Of a stretch of 64,000 nucleotides of DNA, positions 16,390 through 25,149 are shown one piece after another (the stretch's first letter is position 1; every line of letters begins with the position of its first letter). The DNA lies in assembly GCF_003991565.1 (NCBI RefSeq), contig NZ_CP032819.1, positions 4,588,001 to 4,652,000 on the forward strand, written 5' to 3'. This DNA comes from Butyricimonas faecalis (GTDB lineage Bacteria > Bacteroidota > Bacteroidia > Bacteroidales > Marinifilaceae). The notes beneath the pieces were generated by a model. The model was not told the DNA's origin. It saw only the letters and a program-made list of their open reading frames with translations, and did no database searches. A program made the position numbers and the translations under genes.

Positions 16390-17937
16390 GTGAATACTGA
16401 GTTAGTCATAGATGTAAAAGCGGAAGAAGTAGTCATCGCTTTGTTAAAAGACAAGCGGTTGGTAGAGTTGACAACGGAGAAGACTAGCGTTAAATTTGCG
16501 GTAGGTGACATCTATTACGGGAAAGTGAAGAAAATCATGCCCGGTTTGAATGCCGCTTTTGTTAATGTCGGCTATGAAAAGGATGCTTTCCTGCATTACC
16601 TTGATCTCAGTCCCCAGTTTTATTCTTTGGATAGCTATATAAAGCAATGTATAGCCCGAAAGGGGATGCCTGTTGCCAAATTAAAGCTGGAGCCGGAAAT
16701 CAGTAAAAACGGGAAGATAGGAGATGTGCTTTCTGTTGGCCAATATGTTGTCGTACAGGTAGCCAAAGAACCTATTTCCACCAAAGGGCCGCGCTTGACC
16801 TCCGAGTTGAGTATTGCCGGACGTCACCTAGTTTTGATGCCTTTTTCGGAAAAGGTATCCGTGTCACAAAAGATAAAATCAGTCGAGGAACGGAAGCGTT
16901 TGAAAAGATTGATTGAAAGTATACGCCCCAAGAATTTCGGGGTGATCGTGAGAACTGTCGCAGAAGGCAAGAATGCCGAGCTATTTGACAGTGAATTAAC
17001 AGAACTTGTCGAACGTTTTGAAACCGCGTTCAAACACCTTCGGGATATAGAACCTCCCAAGTTAATTTTGGGAGAGATCGACCGGACTAGTGTTATTCTC
17101 CGGGATATATTAAATCCCTCGTTCGAGAATATTTATGTGAATGATTTAGCATTGAGTAAAGAAATTAAGCGTTATATCAGCACGATAGCTCCGGAGAAAG
17201 AAGGTATCGTTAAATTTGTATCTACCGAGGTGCCGATTTTTGATCATTTTGGAGTGGATAAGCAAATCAAATCTTCGTTGGGACGTACCGTTTCGTTTAA
17301 AAACGGGGCTTACCTTATTATAGAACATACGGAAGCTTTTCACGTGATAGACGTGAATAGCGGTAATCGAGTGAAGTTGGGTGACGATCAGGAATCAAAT
17401 GCCCTGGAAGTAAACTTGGCTGCTGCCGATGAAGTGGCTCGTCAACTGCAGTTACGAGATATGGGAGGAATTATCGTGATCGATTTTATTGATATGCAAC
17501 AAGCGGAAAACCGCCAGAAGTTGTTCGATAAGATGCGTTCGGCGATGGAACTTGATCGAGCCAAACATACGATACTTCCTTTGAGTAAATTCGGGTTGAT
17601 GCAAATCACTCGCCAGCGGGTACGTCCGGAAATGACCGTGACAACGACGGAAACCTGTCCTGTGTGTCATGGAACCGGTAAGGCCGATGCTGCTGTTCTG
17701 GTAATTGATAAAATTGAGGACCAACTTGAATTTTTGGTCGAGGAGAAAAAAATTAAAAACCTGGTATTGAAAGTACACCCCTTTGTAGAGGCGTATTTGA
17801 AAAAAGGTTTCTGGTCTTTGCGTAGGAAATGGGCTTTCAAGTACCATATCCATTTGAAGGTGATCGGAGTGCCCTCTTTTTATATTTACGAGTATAAGTT
17901 TTTTAATCGTTTTAATAGAGAAATAGAACTAGAGTAG
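16390..17937 (+). CDS. rng: Ribonuclease G/E family endoribonuclease
   Basis: The preferred start is GTG at 16390, which aligns with the methionine of related proteins (NTELVIDVKAEEVVIALLKDK); a TTG at 16363 is in frame but directly abuts the terminator hairpin. This gives 515 residues. The order is an S1 RNA-binding domain (VGDIYYGKVKKIMPGLNAAFVNVGYEKDAFLHY), the RNase E/G catalytic core with the metal-binding region (HVIDVNSGN; GGIIVIDFIDM), and the zinc-link CPVCHGTG near the C-terminus. It cuts single-stranded, AU-rich RNA in 16S rRNA maturation and mRNA decay. There is no RNase E-like scaffold tail. The HU-rng order is conserved in Bacteroidota. Confidence 0.93.
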   Translation: MNTELVIDVKAEEVVIALLKDKRLVELTTEKTSVKFAVGDIYYGKVKKIMPGLNAAFVNVGYEKDAFLHYLDLSPQFYSLDSYIKQCIARKGMPVAKLKLEPEISKNGKIGDVLSVGQYVVVQVAKEPISTKGPRLTSELSIAGRHLVLMPFSEKVSVSQKIKSVEERKRLKRLIESIRPKNFGVIVRTVAEGKNAELFDSELTELVERFETAFKHLRDIEPPKLILGEIDRTSVILRDILNPSFENIYVNDLALSKEIKRYISTIAPEKEGIVKFVSTEVPIFDHFGVDKQIKSSLGRTVSFKNGAYLIIEHTEAFHVIDVNSGNRVKLGDDQESNALEVNLAAADEVARQLQLRDMGGIIVIDFIDMQQAENRQKLFDKMRSAMELDRAKHTILPLSKFGLMQITRQRVRPEMTVTTTETCPVCHGTGKADAAVLVIDKIEDQLEFLVEEKKIKNLVLKVHPFVEAYLKKGFWSLRRKWAFKYHIHLKVIGVPSFYIYEYKFFNRFNREIELE

Positions 17938-17997
17938 GTGTTTTTACTTACAGTTTAGTCATTCCGTCTTAAAACGATGTTAAAATAGTGCCATGAA

Positions 17998-18029
17998 TTT
18001 GTGAGAGAACAAATTATATGGTACTTTTG
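17998..18029 (+). promoter_or_regulatory. Promoter of dsbD
   Basis: TTTG at 17998-18001, a 20-base spacer and TACTTTTG at 18022-18029 form a textbook Bacteroidota promoter. Transcription should start about seven bases after the -7 element, leaving a leader of roughly 60 bases. Confidence 0.8.
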
Positions 18030-18098
18030 CGCCCACTGTGTGACAATGCATACGATTTCGAGAAGCATGCAAATTGATGTTTTATTAAATAATTTTTT

Positions 18099-20126
18099 AT
18101 GAAAAAGAGACTATTGACGTTGATTTTTACGTTGTTCGTGGGAACCTTTTCGGTTTTCGCTCAAATGTCTGACCCGACAAGTTGGACGTTTTCCCAAAAG
18201 AAAACCGGGGATAACGAATACGCTTTAACTTTTAAAGCAACCATTCAACCCGGGTGGACAGTTTATTCCATGTCAACCCCGGCAGGCGGTCCCATGCCTA
18301 CATCAATTAATATTGAGAAAGTGGGAGAGGGGATCGAATTGGTGGGAACGGCCGAGGAGAGTGAACCCAATAAAAAGCATGATGATGTTTTCGGAGTCGA
18401 TGTGTGGTATTATTCAAATAATTACACCGTAACCCAAAAGATCAAAGTTACCGATCCTTCCATTACGATTGTGAAAGGAAGTGTTGAGTTTCAAGCTTGC
18501 CAAGAAGGTGCTTGTGTACCGGGAGAAAAAGACTTCGCGATCGAATTGAGCGACAAAGGTGCGGAAAAAGCAACTGTTGCTGCAGCCGATGAAACGAAGG
18601 ATGCAACTGAGGATGATTCTTTATGGTTATTTTTCTGGGTTGCTTTCGGTAGTGGATTGCTGGCTGTTGTGATGCCTTGTGTATTCCCGATGATCCCGAT
18701 GACAGTGTCTTTCTTCATGCACGGCGATAGTAATAAGGCAAAAGCAAAGGCAAAAGCAATTTTCTTCTCCTTATCTATTATCGGTATTTATACCGCATTA
18801 GGATTGATTATCTCCTTCTTGTTAGGACCGGGATTTATCAACTGGTTGAGTACTAACTGGCTGCCTAATATTTGCTTCTTTATTATATTCATGATTTTTG
18901 CTGCATCCTTCTTTGGTGCATTTGAAATCGTGTTGCCGTCTTGGTTAGTAAATAAATCAGACAAACAAGCTGATAAAGGTGGTTATATCGGAGCTTTCTT
19001 CATGGCTTTCACGTTGGTATTGGTATCATTCTCATGTACTGCTCCGATTGTAGGAACTGTGTTGGTTGAGGCTGCTCGCGGATCTGTATTGCGTCCGATT
19101 GTCGGTATGTTAGGATTCTCTATCGCCGTGGCTTTACCTTTCGGGTTTTTCTCGTTCTTCCCTTCAAAATTGAGCAATCTTCCGAAGTCAGGAGGTTGGT
19201 TGAACTCGGTGAAGGTGGTATTAGGATTTATCGAGGTTGCCCTTGGTTTCAAGTTCTTGATGGTGGCAGACCAGACTTACCACTGGGGATTGTTAGACCG
19301 TGAGGTTTACATCGCAATTTGGGTAGCCGTATTTACGTTACAAGCATTGTACTTGATGGGTAAAATTAAATTCGCTCACGATAGCGACTTACCCTATATC
19401 GGGGTTCCTCGTTTGGTCATGATTATTATTACCATGTCATTCGTGATCTATTTGATCCCGGGTATGTTCGGGGCACCGTTGAAAGCTTTGGCCGGATACT
19501 TCCCGCCGCAAGAAACGATCGACTTCGATATTAACCGTATTGTACGTGACAATGCGAAAGAGATTATGAAGAGTGGCGTGCAGGTAGGGGGAACACAAGG
19601 AGCTGCTAGTGCCGCTTCTAACGAGCCTGTAAAATACTCTGATTTCTTACACTTGCCTCACGGGTTGGATGGTTATTTCGATTACGATCAAGCATTGAAG
19701 GCTGCACAAGCTCAGGATAAACCTTTGTTTATTGACTTCACCGGTCACGGTTGTGTAAACTGTCGTGAGATGGAACAGAGTGTTTGGTCTGATCCTCGCG
19801 TGCTTGAAATGTTGAAGAATGATTATATTATCGTGGCTCTTTACGTGGACGATAAGACCAAATTACCAGCAGAAGAGGTATACGTGTCAGAGTATGACGG
19901 GAAGAAGAAAAATACGCTTGGAAAGAAGAATACAGACTTCCAGATCAAGCAATTCGAGTCAAACGCTCAACCGAACTATATCTTGTTAGATAGCCGTAAG
20001 GGAAACGAGAAAGTATTGAAACCGCATGTGTTGCAACCTGCTAGAGGTTATAATAAAGATCGGGATGCTTTCGTGAAATTCTTGCAAGACGGTTTGAAAG
20101 AGTATAAAGCTCGTGCCGGAAAGTAA
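18099..20126 (+). CDS. dsbD: Thiol:disulfide interchange protein DsbD
   Basis: The 675-residue membrane protein passes electrons from cytoplasmic thioredoxin to periplasmic thiol proteins. A signal peptide (cut after about VFA) leads to an N-terminal DsbD-alpha domain with Cys134 and Cys139 (ACQEGACVPGEKDF). The membrane domain has eight predicted helices with the redox cysteines in MPCVFPM and SFSCTAPI. The C-terminal domain is thioredoxin-like with CVNC (Cys552 and Cys555, DFTGHGCVNCREME). Length and order are those of full DsbD proteins. It supports protein-disulfide isomerisation and cytochrome c maturation. The gene stands alone with its own promoter and a hairpin after it. Confidence 0.94.
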   Translation: MKKRLLTLIFTLFVGTFSVFAQMSDPTSWTFSQKKTGDNEYALTFKATIQPGWTVYSMSTPAGGPMPTSINIEKVGEGIELVGTAEESEPNKKHDDVFGVDVWYYSNNYTVTQKIKVTDPSITIVKGSVEFQACQEGACVPGEKDFAIELSDKGAEKATVAAADETKDATEDDSLWLFFWVAFGSGLLAVVMPCVFPMIPMTVSFFMHGDSNKAKAKAKAIFFSLSIIGIYTALGLIISFLLGPGFINWLSTNWLPNICFFIIFMIFAASFFGAFEIVLPSWLVNKSDKQADKGGYIGAFFMAFTLVLVSFSCTAPIVGTVLVEAARGSVLRPIVGMLGFSIAVALPFGFFSFFPSKLSNLPKSGGWLNSVKVVLGFIEVALGFKFLMVADQTYHWGLLDREVYIAIWVAVFTLQALYLMGKIKFAHDSDLPYIGVPRLVMIIITMSFVIYLIPGMFGAPLKALAGYFPPQETIDFDINRIVRDNAKEIMKSGVQVGGTQGAASAASNEPVKYSDFLHLPHGLDGYFDYDQALKAAQAQDKPLFIDFTGHGCVNCREMEQSVWSDPRVLEMLKNDYIIVALYVDDKTKLPAEEVYVSEYDGKKKNTLGKKNTDFQIKQFESNAQPNYILLDSRKGNEKVLKPHVLQPARGYNKDRDAFVKFLQDGLKEYKARAGK

Positions 20127-20149
20127 TTTATCGAATTGATCAGATATTT

Positions 20150-20177
20150 GAAAGCCACCTTTTTCGAGGTGGCTTTC
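20150..20177 (+). terminator. Hairpin after dsbD
   Basis: GAAAGCCACC (20150-20159) pairs perfectly with GGTGGCTTTC (20168-20177) around an 8-base T-rich loop. It begins 24 bases after the dsbD stop. The following bases are not a clean T run, but the stem is strong. Confidence 0.6.
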
Positions 20178-20305
20178 GATGTATATACTCTGGATATTGT
20201 GAAGAATAATCCTGAAAAACAGACGGAAATATTAGAAGGTATAAATGAAATCGGCAGGTTTGTCAGAGATTTATCTTTTGTCGCGATAGGAACAGATTAT
20301 TTTCA

Positions 20306-20313
20306 TACCTTTG
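20306..20313 (+). promoter_or_regulatory. -7 element of helicase gene
   Basis: TACCTTTG fits TAnnTTTG and lies 59 bases before the helicase start codon. The nearest TTTTG upstream (ending 20280) is 25 bases away, wider than usual, so the -33 part is doubtful. Confidence 0.4.
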
Positions 20314-20372
20314 TAAAAATTGAGTGTCTGCGAAGGCCGAATGAAATGATAATTCGTGTAAACTTTTGATCC

Positions 20373-22499
20373 ATGGAAAGTAATCCACAACTGGAATTGG
20401 CGTATGATTTCTTGGAATATACAGGTGTGAACGTGTTTCTTACGGGAAAAGCGGGAACAGGAAAAACTACGTTTTTGCGGGAATTGAAACGGAGATCACC
20501 CAAAAGAATGATTGTGGTTGCTCCCACGGGAGTGGCGGCGATTAACGCGGGTGGGGTGACGATTCATTCCTTTTTCCAATTACCATTCGGACCTTATGTG
20601 CCGGGAGTAACGGAGGTCGTGGGACAAGGGGATAAATTGCATTACACGCATAAATTCAACCGGGAGAAGATCAATATTATCAAAACGATTGATTTGCTGG
20701 TGATTGACGAGATTAGTATGGTGCGAGCAGATTTGTTGGATGCAGTGGATGATATATTGCGGCGTTATCGATCTAAAAATGAGCCTTTTGGAGGGGTGCA
20801 GTTGTTGCTGATCGGTGATTTGCAGCAGTTGGCTCCCGTGGTGAAAGAGGACGAGTGGGCTTTGTTGAAACAGCATTATGCATCGGCGTTCTTTTTTCAC
20901 AGCAAGGCATTGGCAGCAACTCGGTACGTGATGATCGAGTTGAAACACGTTTACCGGCAGCAAGATCGGGAGTTCGTGGATCTATTGAACCGGGTGCGGG
21001 AGAATCGGGTGGATACTGCGGTGTTGGGGATGTTGAATCGGCGGTATATACCGGACTTTAAGCCTTCGGATGAAGAGGGGTATATCACGTTGACAACACA
21101 TAACCATCAAGCACAAAGGATTAACGACGTGAAAATGGCAGAATTATCTACTAGGGCTTATTCATTTAAGGCAGAGGTGAAAGATAATTTCCCGACTTAT
21201 TCTTATCCCACAGAGGAAACGTTAGTGCTGAAACAGGGCGCACAAGTGATGTTCGTGAAAAATGATTCATCACCGGAAAAGCGTTACTACAATGGAAAAA
21301 TCGGTAAAATTACGGCTATTAATGATCGTTCCATCGAGGTGGTCGGAAAAGAGGATGGTCTGAAGATTCAGGTGACGCCGGAGGAATGGACGAACACGAG
21401 ATACACGTTAGACGAGGAGACTCGGGAGATCACAGAGACTGTGGAGGGAACGTTTAAGCAGTACCCGTTGAAAACGGCGTGGGCGATCACGATCCATAAA
21501 AGCCAAGGGTTGACGTTTGAACGGGCGATTGTGGATGCCAATGCAGCATTTGCTCACGGACAGGTGTATGTGGCGTTGAGCCGTTGTAAGACATTCGAGG
21601 GACTTGTTTTGAGTTCTCCGGTAACTATGAGTTCGCTGGTAAGCGATGGTGCAATAGATGAATTCGTGCGGGAGGCGGAACAGAAAGAGCCCAATAAAGA
21701 GGAGTTGCAACAGGCTCGGCAGTCTTATTTCAGGGAATTGTTGCTGGAACAATTCGATTACGAAACGATCCGGTGGCGTTTACATTATTTATACCGGGTG
21801 TTGGATGAGCAGTTGCGGCGATTATATCCCGATTGGGTAGAACGTTACCGGATAGCTGGCACAAGATGTGCCGAGGAGTTGTTAGCGGTAGCTGAACGGT
21901 TTCAGAATCAGTTGGAACGGTTGATGCCAGAAGAGGGAAATTACGAGGAGGATTCGGTGATCGCGGAACGGGTGAAGAAAGGAGCGGAATATTTTCGGGA
22001 ACATACGATGGCTATTTTGGGAAATTTCTTGGAAGAGGCTATCCCGGAGATTGATAACAAAGAGGTGAGAAAGTTGGTGGAGCAAAATATGGAACGTTTC
22101 CGGGGTGAGGTGAATTTGAAACTGGAAACATTGAAAGTGATCAAAGATGGTTTTTCTGTAAAAGATTATTTACGTGCCAAAGCGAAGGCGTTAATTGATG
22201 CTCCGAAAGTGAAGATCAAGGCGAAGCGTGCCGGGATGGAGAAAGTGGAAGTTTCTTCCGATATTCTACATCCGAAACTGTATGAAACTCTTCGCAGCTG
22301 GAGGAATAAAGAGGCCGAACGTTTGAAATTGCCCGTGTACACGGTGTTGCAACAGAAGGCTTTATTGGGAATCAGTAACACATTACCCACGAATTCAAAG
22401 GAATTGTTGGCAGTTCCCGGGGTCGGGAAAAAGATCGTGGAACGTTACGGGGGCGTGTTGTTGGATATGGTGGACGAGTTTCGTTTTCAGCAGAAGTAA
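20373..22499 (+). CDS. Pif1/RecD2-like DNA helicase with HRDC domain
   Basis: The 708-residue cytosolic protein is an SF1B helicase. Walker A is GKAGTGKTTFL (residues about 25-35), Walker B is LLVIDEISMV (about 107-116), and later motifs are RYMVI/ELKHVYRQQD and the C-terminal TAWAITIHKSQGLTFERAIVD and VYVALSRCK. The last 75 residues form an HRDC domain (LRSWRNKEAERLKLPVYTVLQQKALLGI; LAVPGVGKKIVERYG), which helps bind DNA. Pif1-like enzymes unwind DNA 5'-3' and resolve forks, G-quadruplexes or RNA-DNA hybrids. This domain combination is common in Bacteroidota. The region between dsbD and this gene contains only the hairpin and a promoter. Confidence 0.9.
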   Translation: MESNPQLELAYDFLEYTGVNVFLTGKAGTGKTTFLRELKRRSPKRMIVVAPTGVAAINAGGVTIHSFFQLPFGPYVPGVTEVVGQGDKLHYTHKFNREKINIIKTIDLLVIDEISMVRADLLDAVDDILRRYRSKNEPFGGVQLLLIGDLQQLAPVVKEDEWALLKQHYASAFFFHSKALAATRYVMIELKHVYRQQDREFVDLLNRVRENRVDTAVLGMLNRRYIPDFKPSDEEGYITLTTHNHQAQRINDVKMAELSTRAYSFKAEVKDNFPTYSYPTEETLVLKQGAQVMFVKNDSSPEKRYYNGKIGKITAINDRSIEVVGKEDGLKIQVTPEEWTNTRYTLDEETREITETVEGTFKQYPLKTAWAITIHKSQGLTFERAIVDANAAFAHGQVYVALSRCKTFEGLVLSSPVTMSSLVSDGAIDEFVREAEQKEPNKEELQQARQSYFRELLLEQFDYETIRWRLHYLYRVLDEQLRRLYPDWVERYRIAGTRCAEELLAVAERFQNQLERLMPEEGNYEEDSVIAERVKKGAEYFREHTMAILGNFLEEAIPEIDNKEVRKLVEQNMERFRGEVNLKLETLKVIKDGFSVKDYLRAKAKALIDAPKVKIKAKRAGMEKVEVSSDILHPKLYETLRSWRNKEAERLKLPVYTVLQQKALLGISNTLPTNSKELLAVPGVGKKIVERYGGVLLDMVDEFRFQQK

Positions 22500-22592
22500 G
22501 GATAGAGATAAAGAGTCAAGTTCGACCATTATTTTATGGATTTCTATATTTCCGTGATTTTTCACTAATCTTGGAAAGAAAAGCTAACTTGC

Positions 22593-22676
22593 TCAAATAA
22601 AATCTATTTGAGTGGTTGATGGAATTTGAGGTAATGACTTAGCAACTGTACTCATTTTCTGTGCTCTGCTTTGCAT
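22593..22676 (-). pseudogene. 27-codon remnant with its own promoter
   Basis: On the minus strand a TATTTTTG -7 element (22721-22714) precedes an ATG at 22676 that opens a 27-codon frame (MQSRAQKMSTVAKSLPQIPS and seven more), ended by TGA at 22595-22593. A neighbouring frame continues for about 20 more codons in a protein-like way, so a frameshifted 5' fragment of a longer gene is likely. I do not recognise the family. The rest of the 22500-22820 gap is AT-rich and holds only an AGTGCTG/CAGCACT inverted repeat at 22721-22763. The region reads as debris of a mobile element. Confidence 0.35.
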
Positions 22677-22820
22677 TGCTTTCAAAATAACTCATTTGTT
22701 CACTGCAAAAGTGCAAAAATAGTGCTGACGAGAAAAAGAAAGATAGTATTTTTTACCAGCACTTATTGTAGACTCATCTATTAAAATAGAAGGTCGGTGT
22801 ATCTGGGTTTATAGTAATCA

Positions 22821-23321
22821 TTATTCTTTGTCTGCAAATTTCTTGCGGTCTGCAAGTTTGGTTACTGTTTTGGCAATCCTGTCAACTTTGGTCTGCTCCC
22901 CCTTTGCCGAATATATCCACCTGATGTATTTATATTGTTCGCTTTCAATGAGCGAATTAAAAAACTGCAAAGCTACGATGTCATCTTGTAAGCACAACAA
23001 AAATTCTTTCGGGATTTCTATTGGTTCATTGTCTGGATATAAAACAATGTGGACATAATCGCCTGCCTGTTTCTGTATCTTTTTGCGGATTTCAGCATTG
23101 ACAGCCAGAAACAGAACTCCCTTTCCAGATGGCATTACATCCCCAGATGGCATTAAACGGTAATCTTTGATTTGATAACGATCAATTGTTCCTCGTACTT
23201 TCACCCAATTGAACGGGGCATTGGGGGCTGGCCTAATTTCAGGAATAATCGTATATGTCCAACCGTACTTGCCAGGCAATTTCTCAAGCAAATATTCTTT
23301 ATCGACTAATTTTTCATCCAT
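22821..23321 (-). CDS. DUF1905/YdeI-like protein
   Basis: ATG at 23321 gives 166 residues; an earlier in-frame start would add a hydrophobic stretch that family members lack. Residues about 1-95 match the DUF1905 beta-barrel (GKYGWTYTIIPE; WVKVRGTIDRYQI; GVLFLAVNAEIRKKI; GDYVHIVLYPDNE). The C-terminal 65 residues match the YdeI/OmdA helical segment (IPKEFLLCLQDD; FNSLIESEQYKYIRWIYSAKGEQTK). The molecular function of this family is not established. A short tandem duplication (VMPSG twice, near residue 60) is visible. Its AT-rich base use differs from the neighbouring housekeeping genes, and it sits among gene fragments, so recent transfer is plausible. Confidence 0.75.
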   Translation of the reverse strand: MDEKLVDKEYLLEKLPGKYGWTYTIIPEIRPAPNAPFNWVKVRGTIDRYQIKDYRLMPSGDVMPSGKGVLFLAVNAEIRKKIQKQAGDYVHIVLYPDNEPIEIPKEFLLCLQDDIVALQFFNSLIESEQYKYIRWIYSAKGEQTKVDRIAKTVTKLADRKKFADKE

Positions 23322-23416
23322 GTTTTTAAAAATATGGATAATAAGCAAAGGTACAAAAAGCTGAGGTAAATTACTCACTTACCTCAACCTTTTGTTTAAT
23401 AGACAATGAAATAGAA

Positions 23417-23644
23417 TTATAATTTTATCCCTCGCCTCTCCTGTCGTTCCTGTAGCTTAATCCCAGTGAAGAGTAGAAACTCTTGTTGCTTTTGTCGAAA
23501 CCACTGGTGTATATCTGTTCCATTAATGGTAAAGCGGATATTTGACGTTTTATCTTTGTCCTGTTCTAATTTCAGAGAGGCGTTTTCGGCTTGAATAATT
23601 TGCTGTTTCCGGCTGAGTACAGACTTACTTATGGGCCTTACCAT
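23417..23644 (-). pseudogene. Fragment of unknown minus-strand gene
   Basis: A 75-codon open frame on the minus strand ends GIKL-stop at 23417. Its amino-acid make-up is plausible for a soluble protein with a coiled-coil-like stretch (QIIQAENASLKLEQDKDKT) and a C-terminal part (GTDIHQWFRQKQQEFLL). An overlapping frame reads SNKSFYSSLGLSYRND, like the last strand of an outer-membrane barrel, so which frame is ancestral is unclear. The segment abuts the SusD fragment on the opposite strand. It is probably the 3' end of a mobile-element gene left at a junction. Confidence 0.3.
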
Positions 23645-24025
23645 GTACAGAATGTCGGTTTTTCAGTACCCGAAATGATGTTGATTGCTGCTGAGTGTGA
23701 AGCGAGGATCGGTTCTGTGGAAAATGCTGTGGATTATATCAATCGGCTGAGGGATTTTCGTATTATGAATAATCGGCAACTTTCAGTTGAAAATAAGGCT
23801 TTAATGATAGTCTTGGATGAGCGTCGTCGAGAGATGCCATTTACTGGAATGACTCGTTACATTGATCTGAAACGTTTGAATTTGGAAAAACGTTTTCAGA
23901 AGACGATTACGCGTAAAGCGGATGGTCAAACTTGGATTTTACCCCCTAATGACAATCGTTATATCCTACCTATTCCGCCGAGAGTGTTGGAATATAATCC
24001 TGAAATTCCACAATATGAACGTTAG
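23591..24025 (+). pseudogene. SusD/RagB family protein, C-terminal fragment
   Basis: The 144-codon frame encodes only the end of a SusD/RagB-type glycan- or peptide-binding lipoprotein: the TPR-like helix pair VPEMMLIAAECEARIGSVENAVDYINRLRDFRI, the ERRREMPFTGMTRYIDLKRLN segment and the terminal YILPIPPRVLEYNPEIPQ motif. A complete SusD has about 450-600 residues with a lipoprotein signal. The upstream two thirds and the partner SusC receptor are missing, and the sequence before about 23610 belongs to an unrelated fragment on the other strand. The locus is a deletion or insertion scar of a former SusCD utilisation system. Confidence 0.8.
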
Positions 24026-24028
24026 GCT

Positions 24029-24109
24029 ATGAAGAAAATATTTTTTTGTTTATATGTGGCGTATTATTGCTTTGAGTGGTACAGGCCCCAAATCGGAGCA
24101 TGCAGTTGA
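24029..24109 (+). pseudogene. Truncated signal-peptide remnant after SusD fragment
   Basis: Four bases after the SusD fragment an ATG opens a 26-codon frame (MKKIFFCLYVAYYCFEWYRP). The first codons look like a lipoprotein or secretory signal peptide, but the frame departs from a signal-peptide pattern after about codon 10 and stops early; a shifted frame restores a more hydrophobic continuation. It is probably the start of the gene that once followed susD. No function can be given. Confidence 0.35.
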
Positions 24110-24189
24110 AAAAACTTGTTCATAGTTCCGTTTGTTTTTTCATATCAATTGCTTTCTTTTGTATATGCATTTATGACTAAATACACGTG

Positions 24190-25074
24190 ATGATGAATAA
24201 TGATATAATCGTGGGAATCGGAGAGGTTCTTTGGGATATGTTTCCAGAAGGGAAAAGGATAGGAGGGGCTCCTGCTAATTTTGCTTATCATATGTCGCAA
24301 TTCGGTTTTGATAGTCGGGTGGTGAGTGCTGTGGGGGAAGATGTGTTGGGTGATGAAATTCTGGAAAATTTTAATGAGAAGGGGCTACGTTATTGGGTGG
24401 AACGGGTGCCGTTCCCTACGGGTACTGTTGAAGTTACGCTGAACGAAGGGGGAATTCCTTGTTACGAAATAAAACAGAGCGTGGCGTGGGATAACGTGCC
24501 GTATACTCCGGAACTTGATCGATTGGCTTGTCAGACTCGTTGTGTTTGTTTTGGATCTTTGGCTCAACGGAATGTGGTGACTCGTACAACGTTGAACCGA
24601 TTTTTGGATGCTATGTCCGGGGAGGCATATAAAGTTTTTGATATAAATCTTCGTCAACATTTTTACACGATGGAAGTTTTGAAAGATTCTTTAGTCCGGT
24701 GTAATATATTGAAATTGAATGATGAAGAATTGGTTATTTTGTCTGAGTTATTAGAATTATCAGAGAAATCGATTGAGGGGAAGTGTTGGGAGATGATGAA
24801 GCGGTTTGATTTGAAGGTGTTGATACTTACATGTGGGGTGCAGGGCAGTTACGTGTTTTCAGGTGATACACGGTCATTTCTAGATACCCCTCATGTGAAG
24901 GTGGTAGACACGGTGGGTGCAGGGGATTCTTTCACTGCAGCATTTTGTGCTGCTATTTTGAAAGGGAAATCAATGGTTGAGGCTCATCGTTTGGCAGTCG
25001 AGGTTTCCGCTTTTGTTTGTGGTCAAGCAGGAGCAATGCCGAGGTTGCCCGAAAAGTTGAAAGGGATACTTTAA
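24190..25074 (+). CDS. PfkB-family sugar kinase, probably fructokinase
   Basis: About 294 residues from ATG at 24190 (24193 is equally possible; GTG at 24187 is less likely). The PfkB/ribokinase fold is clear: GGAPANFAYHMSQFG with the sugar-binding GGAPAN near residue 20, and the C-terminal ATP-binding and catalytic DTVGAGDSFTAAF near residue 240, whose aspartate is the general base. Such enzymes phosphorylate fructose or a related sugar with ATP in the cytosol. Sequence style resembles bacterial fructokinases, but the sugar is an inference. The gene stands alone upstream of an NCS2 permease with a 75-base gap, and no sugar transporter lies beside it. Confidence 0.85.
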   Translation: MMNNDIIVGIGEVLWDMFPEGKRIGGAPANFAYHMSQFGFDSRVVSAVGEDVLGDEILENFNEKGLRYWVERVPFPTGTVEVTLNEGGIPCYEIKQSVAWDNVPYTPELDRLACQTRCVCFGSLAQRNVVTRTTLNRFLDAMSGEAYKVFDINLRQHFYTMEVLKDSLVRCNILKLNDEELVILSELLELSEKSIEGKCWEMMKRFDLKVLILTCGVQGSYVFSGDTRSFLDTPHVKVVDTVGAGDSFTAAFCAAILKGKSMVEAHRLAVEVSAFVCGQAGAMPRLPEKLKGIL

Positions 25075-25149
25075 TTTTTATTAGGTATCCGTACTCCAGA
25101 TGTCAGATTCGGGAAAATATGTAACTTTACATACATAAATTCGAAAGAT

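Noticed and set aside
20136..20369. A 77-codon plus-strand frame after dsbD
   Set aside because: It begins with TTG, overlaps the terminator hairpin at 20150-20177 and the promoter at 20306-20313, has no ribosome binding site and no family resemblance.
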